From Savagea serpentis (GTDB lineage: Bacteria > Bacillota > Bacilli > Bacillales_A > Planococcaceae): DNA of 60,092 nucleotides. The notes below the pieces were generated by a model. That model was not told the DNA's origin. It did not search any database and saw nothing but the letters and a program-made list of their open reading frames with translations. A program made the position numbers and the translations under genes. Within the stretch, counting starts at the first letter, position 1. Each line of letters begins with the position of its first letter. The stretch is taken from contig NZ_JADKPV010000010.1 of NCBI RefSeq assembly GCF_015351395.1, positions 1-60,092 on the forward strand. The letters run 5' to 3'. Below, piece after piece: positions 57,027 through 60,092 of the stretch.

Positions 57027-57575
57027 ATGTTAAAACAAAAACGCAACTTAGTCTTGTTTATTTCTTCAAGTTTGGATGGATATATTGCAACAAAGGATGA
57101 ATCGCTCGAGTGGTTATTCGAAGTTGATGGTGAAGGAGATAATGGATTTACCGAGTTTTATGAAACAGTAGATACAGTTTTGATGGGGAGAACAACTTAC
57201 GATTGGATTATGAAACAAGATGTAAAAGAGTTTCCTTATCGAGACAAGGATTCCTATGTCTTTACACGAACTGCTACTGCAGACAATGAAAATGTAAAGT
57301 TTATTACGCATAATGTCGTTGAATTTGTACAGGATTTGAAAGCTCGAGAAGGGAAAAACATTTGGATTGTCGGAGGAGGCGAATTATTACATACTTTTAT
57401 ACAAGGAAAAATAGTCGATGAATTTATCATTACACTCGCTCCGAAAATCATCGGAAGTGGAATACCTCTCTTTAAAGAAGACGATAATCAACTAAATCTT
57501 TCATTAAAAGGGATAAAACAATGGAATCAGTTTGTCGAATTGCATTATGAATGTAAGGAGGGGACCGATGAATGA
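57027..57575 (+). CDS. Dihydrofolate reductase / RibD C-terminal domain family protein
   Basis: 182 aa with SD AAGGGGG. VLFISSSLDGYIATKDESLEWL at the start (in pieces), VLMGRTTYDWI near residue 52, and NIWIVGGGELLHTFI near 111 mark the DHFR-like RibD-C family (B. subtilis YyaP/YwjB type). It is not the essential folate enzyme. It overlaps the MepB-like gene by 8 nt. Confidence 0.88.
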   Translation: MLKQKRNLVLFISSSLDGYIATKDESLEWLFEVDGEGDNGFTEFYETVDTVLMGRTTYDWIMKQDVKEFPYRDKDSYVFTRTATADNENVKFITHNVVEFVQDLKAREGKNIWIVGGGELLHTFIQGKIVDEFIITLAPKIIGSGIPLFKEDDNQLNLSLKGIKQWNQFVELHYECKEGTDE

Positions 57576-58077
57576 TTTTAATAAAGTTTTAGCTCAACTT
57601 AAAAAATATGTTTATGAGCCGTGTGATTTATCTGTAGAGTCTATTCAAGCTGAACAACAAAATGCTAAATACGGTGCTTGCATCTTTAGGATAGGCTCAA
57701 AGACGATTCGTTTTAGAGTATCCAATAGAACACCTACTAAAATAGGACAGTTTGTGGCCTTTTGGGAAAAAGATGAAAATCATAAAAACCAGCCTTACTC
57801 TTACAGAGAAGCACCTGACTTATTGGTAATTACTAGCTTTAAAAACGAATCTGAATTTGGGCAATTTATCTTTCCAAAGCAAGTTCTTTTGCATGAGATA
57901 TTTAAAACGCCTACAACTAAAGGTAAAATGGCGATCAGAGTTTATCCAAGTTGGGATATACCTATAAGTAAGCAAGCGATTAAAACGCAAGAATGGCAGT
58001 TGCCTTATTTTGTTAACTTAAGCTCACTTGATAAATTAACTAAAGAGAAAGTCATCAAACTTTACACCGCGTCTTAA
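57568..58077 (+). CDS. MepB family protein
   Basis: 169 aa from the ATG at 57568, with SD AAGGAGGGG. It resembles MepB, the third gene of the staphylococcal mepRAB locus, with FRIGSKTIRFRVSNRTPTKIGQFVAFW (in pieces), FGQFIFPKQVLLHEI and GKMAIRVYPSWD. The family's function is unknown. Its start overlaps the DHFR-like gene. No MepA or MepR is next to it. Confidence 0.8.
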   Translation: MNDFNKVLAQLKKYVYEPCDLSVESIQAEQQNAKYGACIFRIGSKTIRFRVSNRTPTKIGQFVAFWEKDENHKNQPYSYREAPDLLVITSFKNESEFGQFIFPKQVLLHEIFKTPTTKGKMAIRVYPSWDIPISKQAIKTQEWQLPYFVNLSSLDKLTKEKVIKLYTAS

Positions 58078-58235
58078 GAGGAAATTCACTTAATTTAACC
58101 TAATGAAAAGCCTTCTGCAAAATAGATATTATAAGCTGATGAGTCGGCTATAAATACGGTATGCTTGCTTATTTATATGTTGAAAGTGGGGAGGAAGTAA
58201 TTTAATAAGCTCTTGTCGGCTTTTCTACAGATAAA

Positions 58236-58279
58236 TAAGACGAATATTTTTTGAGTGTTTTTGTTAAACGTTCGGAAAT
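58236..58279. promoter_or_regulatory. PurR operator (two PurBoxes) of pbuG
   Basis: The minus-strand box ATTTCCGAACGTTT (58279-58266) matches the PurBox consensus AWWWCCGAACWWTT at 13 of 14 positions. A weaker plus-strand box at 58236-58249 (TAAGACGAATATTT, about 10 of 14) faces it with a gap of 16 nt, the spacing used by B. subtilis PurR. It marks host DNA, so the island ends before it. From the MepB-like stop to the first PurBox I see no gene. Confidence 0.7.
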
Positions 58280-58283
58280 TGTA

Positions 58284-58312
58284 TTGTTTTTCAAAGGAAA
58301 AGGCGGTATATT
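58284..58312 (+). promoter_or_regulatory. Promoter of pbuG leader
   Basis: TTGTTT (58284-58289), a 17-nt spacer and TATATT (58307-58312), immediately downstream of the PurBoxes. Confidence 0.65.
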
Positions 58313-58330
58313 GAATGTATTAAATAGCGC

Positions 58331-58397
58331 ATCGTATAAATTTGAGAATATGGCTCAAACGTTTCTACTGAAGTTCCGTAAAAACTTCAACTACGAT
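58331..58397 (+). ncRNA. Purine riboswitch (guanine/hypoxanthine type)
   Basis: P1 is formed by TCGTA and TACGA. The core pieces are ATATGGCTC, GTTTCTAC, and CCGTAAA with P2/P3 arms GAGAATATGGCTC-like and GAAGTTCCGTAAAAACTTC. The discriminator base before TACGA is C, which indicates guanine/hypoxanthine rather than adenine. Confidence 0.93.
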
Positions 58398-58446
58398 CCA
58401 ATAAAACCTTAGATTGTACTGTGCGAACAAAAGGAAGGTTACTCAG

Positions 58447-59784
58447 TTGAAAAACTATTTCGAATTCGAAAAGTTAGGTACGAATTACCGAAGAGAAATC
58501 ATCGGAGGATTGACGACGTTTTTAGCGATGGCGTATATTTTAGCGGTCAATCCAGGCATGCTCTCATTAGAAGGTGTTCCAGATATTCCTGACGCTATGC
58601 GCATGGATAAAGGGGCAGTATTTACTGCGACAGCATTAGCAGCGGCAATCGGTTCTATATTAATGGGACTGTTAGCGCGCTATCCAATTGGACTCGCTCC
58701 GGGTATGGGATTGAACGCATTCTTCGCATTTTCTGTCGTATTAGGCTTAGGAATTCCGTGGCAAACCGCATTAACAGGAGTTTTATTCTCAGGAATCATT
58801 TTCATTATTTTATCATTAACAGGACTTAGAGAATTTATTATTAACTCGATTCCAGAACAATTGAAATTAGCAGTTGGAGCAGGAATCGGTTTGTTTATTA
58901 CATTTTTAGGTTTGCAAAATGCGAACATCATCGTAGGAAATCCGAATACGCTCGTTGCATTGGGTGATTTAACGAGTGCGCCTGTTTTACTCGCAGTGTT
59001 CGGTCTCGTCATCAGTGTTATTATGATGGTTCGTAAAATTAACGGGGCTATCTTTTACGGAATGATTATTACGATGATTGTAGGAATTGCGACATCAGTC
59101 ATCGCGAAGCCGACAGCGATCGTCTCAAAAGTTCCAGATATTTCACCAACATTTGGTGCGGCATTTGAACCGCTCATGAATGACCCAGCTTCTTTAATGA
59201 CGACATCATTCGTCGTTGTGGTGATTACATTTTTATTCGTTGACTTTTTCGATACAGCAGGAACACTCGTTGCTGTAGCGACACAAGCCGGATTAATGAA
59301 GGGCGATAAATTACCGCGTGCAGGAAAAGCTTTATTGTCAGACTCTGTTGCGACAGTATCAGGGGCAATTTTAGGAACATCGACAACGACATCTTTTGTT
59401 GAATCAACAGCTGGAGTTGCAGCAGGTGCAAGAACGGGGTTTGCATCGATTGTGACAGGTTTTCTTTTTATACTTGCTTTATTTTTCTCGCCAATTTTAA
59501 TGGCGGTAACACCTGAAGTAACAGCACCTGCTTTAATTATTGTTGGTGCGTTAATGGTAAAAACATTAGGAGATGTGAAGTGGAATGAGTTTGAAATTGC
59601 AGTCCCAGCATTTTTAACGATGATTGCTATGCCGCTCACATATAGTATCGCAACCGGAATTGCGATTGGATTTGTTTTCTATCCAATTACGATGACAATG
59701 GCAGGGCGTCGTAAAGAAATTCATCCGATTATGTACGTGTTATTTGTATTGTTTATTGCGTACTTTGCATTTTTGGCAGATTGA
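58447..59784 (+). CDS. pbuG: Guanine/hypoxanthine permease PbuG
   Basis: 445 aa from the TTG at 58447, with the SD AAGGAAGG 8 nt before. The in-frame TTG at 58414 lies before the SD. It is an AzgA-type NCS2 permease with about 12 membrane helices. Visible are GLTTFLAMAYILAVNPGML near residue 20, GLAPGMGLNAFFAF near 80, FVDFFDTAGTLV near 265 and GTSTTTSFVESTAG near 313. It imports hypoxanthine and guanine. It is controlled by PurR and the purine riboswitch, and is next to guaA in relatives. Confidence 0.96.
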   Translation: MKNYFEFEKLGTNYRREIIGGLTTFLAMAYILAVNPGMLSLEGVPDIPDAMRMDKGAVFTATALAAAIGSILMGLLARYPIGLAPGMGLNAFFAFSVVLGLGIPWQTALTGVLFSGIIFIILSLTGLREFIINSIPEQLKLAVGAGIGLFITFLGLQNANIIVGNPNTLVALGDLTSAPVLLAVFGLVISVIMMVRKINGAIFYGMIITMIVGIATSVIAKPTAIVSKVPDISPTFGAAFEPLMNDPASLMTTSFVVVVITFLFVDFFDTAGTLVAVATQAGLMKGDKLPRAGKALLSDSVATVSGAILGTSTTTSFVESTAGVAAGARTGFASIVTGFLFILALFFSPILMAVTPEVTAPALIIVGALMVKTLGDVKWNEFEIAVPAFLTMIAMPLTYSIATGIAIGFVFYPITMTMAGRRKEIHPIMYVLFVLFIAYFAFLAD

Positions 59785-59796
59785 TTTAAAGGCATG

Positions 59797-59853
59797 AATG
59801 CTCCACAAACGTAAACTTTGTTAATGGAAGTTTAGGATTGTGGAGCATTTTTG
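59797..59853 (+). terminator. pbuG terminator
   Basis: AATGCTCCACAA (59797-59808) pairs with TTGTGGAGCATT (59838-59849), followed by TTTTTG and more T. Confidence 0.88.
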
Positions 59854-59928
59854 TTTTTTTGTAAATGAAAAATAGTCGGCTATATAATAGGAAGAGAAAA
59901 AGAAAAGAGAAAAACTTTGTAAAAACCC

Positions 59929-59957
59929 TTTACAAAATATTAATAACTTGTTATAGT
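59929..59957 (+). promoter_or_regulatory. Probable rRNA operon promoter
   Basis: TTTACA (59929-59934), a 17-nt spacer and TATAGT (59952-59957), preceded by A-rich UP-like sequence. Downstream, CATTGAAAACTGAACAG is the type of leader found before 16S rRNA genes in Bacillaceae. No rRNA sequence is reached before the window ends. Confidence 0.7.
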
Positions 59958-60092
59958 TATAAAGCAGTCGAGAGAGACAGCACATGAACATTGAAAACTG
60001 AACAGTAACTTGTTGATGAAATAAACCGTTTCTTTATTCAACCCCGTTGGATATCGAAACAAAAATTTTGGACATCTATAAAAGATGCCAGC

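Noticed and set aside
58185-58215. GTGGGGAGGAAGTAATTT as the right-hand copy of the guaA 3' end (attR)
   Set aside because: It resembles GTGGGAGTAATT only with a 4-5 base insertion and lacks further similarity, so it is not convincing as an attachment site.

Overview
The window looks like the chromosome of a low-GC Bacillota of the Bacillaceae type. The clearest reason is gene order. A tRNA-Asp followed by tsaE-tsaB-rimI-tsaD, an ABC-F ATPase, rex, tatA-tatC, a CPBP protease and groES-groEL reproduces the ydiB to groEL segment of Bacillus subtilis. MoxR - DUF58 - transglutaminase - guaA - (island) - pbuG reproduces yeaC-yeaD-yebA-guaA-pbuG. The signals fit too: CIRCE, cre, a T-box, TPP and purine riboswitches, PurBoxes, strong Shine-Dalgarno (SD) sites and several TTG/GTG starts. 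The window ends on a strong promoter and a leader that look like the start of an rRNA operon.

Core, 1-34.6 kb. The genes are dense and the operons are separated by clear hairpin terminators. They cover tRNA t6A modification, an ECF sigma factor operon with small membrane proteins, redox sensing (Rex), Tat export and chaperonins. A complete four-gene 2-oxoacid dehydrogenase complex lies behind a cre site and two palindromes. Further on are a T-box controlled SAM hydrolase, a TPP-riboswitch controlled thiC, NAD salvage (pncB-nadE), the MoxR/DUF58/transglutaminase operon and guaA. Two core enzymes are odd. GuaA has lost the nucleophilic cysteine of its glutaminase domain (AISSG instead of GICYG), and the E3 dihydrolipoamide dehydrogenase has a degenerate NAD-binding glycine motif.

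Island, about 34.6-58.2 kb. It separates guaA from pbuG, is AT-rich and is a mosaic. (1) A zinc-ribbon protein and a 5-methylcytosine methyltransferase, with a degenerate direct repeat on each side (34.59 and 38.14 kb). (2) A three-gene SIR2 / middle component / coiled-coil ATPase cassette that fits the ABC-3C conflict-system architecture. (3) A DprA-like + phosphoribosyltransferase pair that fits the ShosTA toxin-antitoxin defence system. (4) The left half of a Tn916/ICEBs1-type conjugative element (two DUF961 proteins, FtsK-like coupling protein, oriT, relaxase/Rep, TcpD-like and ArdA). It is damaged by a nonsense codon, a frameshift and an ISL3-family insertion. (5) A decayed stretch with two copies of a Tn916 Orf7-like sigma factor remnant, a possible relic of a lanthipeptide precursor, and a secreted YiiX-like papain-fold hydrolase between two small membrane proteins. 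(6) A nitroreductase-MFS / LysR divergent pair and a DHFR-like / MepB-like pair.

Return to core, 58.2-60.1 kb. PurBoxes, a promoter and a guanine-type riboswitch precede pbuG, followed by the rRNA promoter. The island therefore inserted between guaA and the pbuG control region. It carries at least two candidate phage-defence modules beside a crippled conjugative element that still has oriT, a relaxase domain and a coupling protein.
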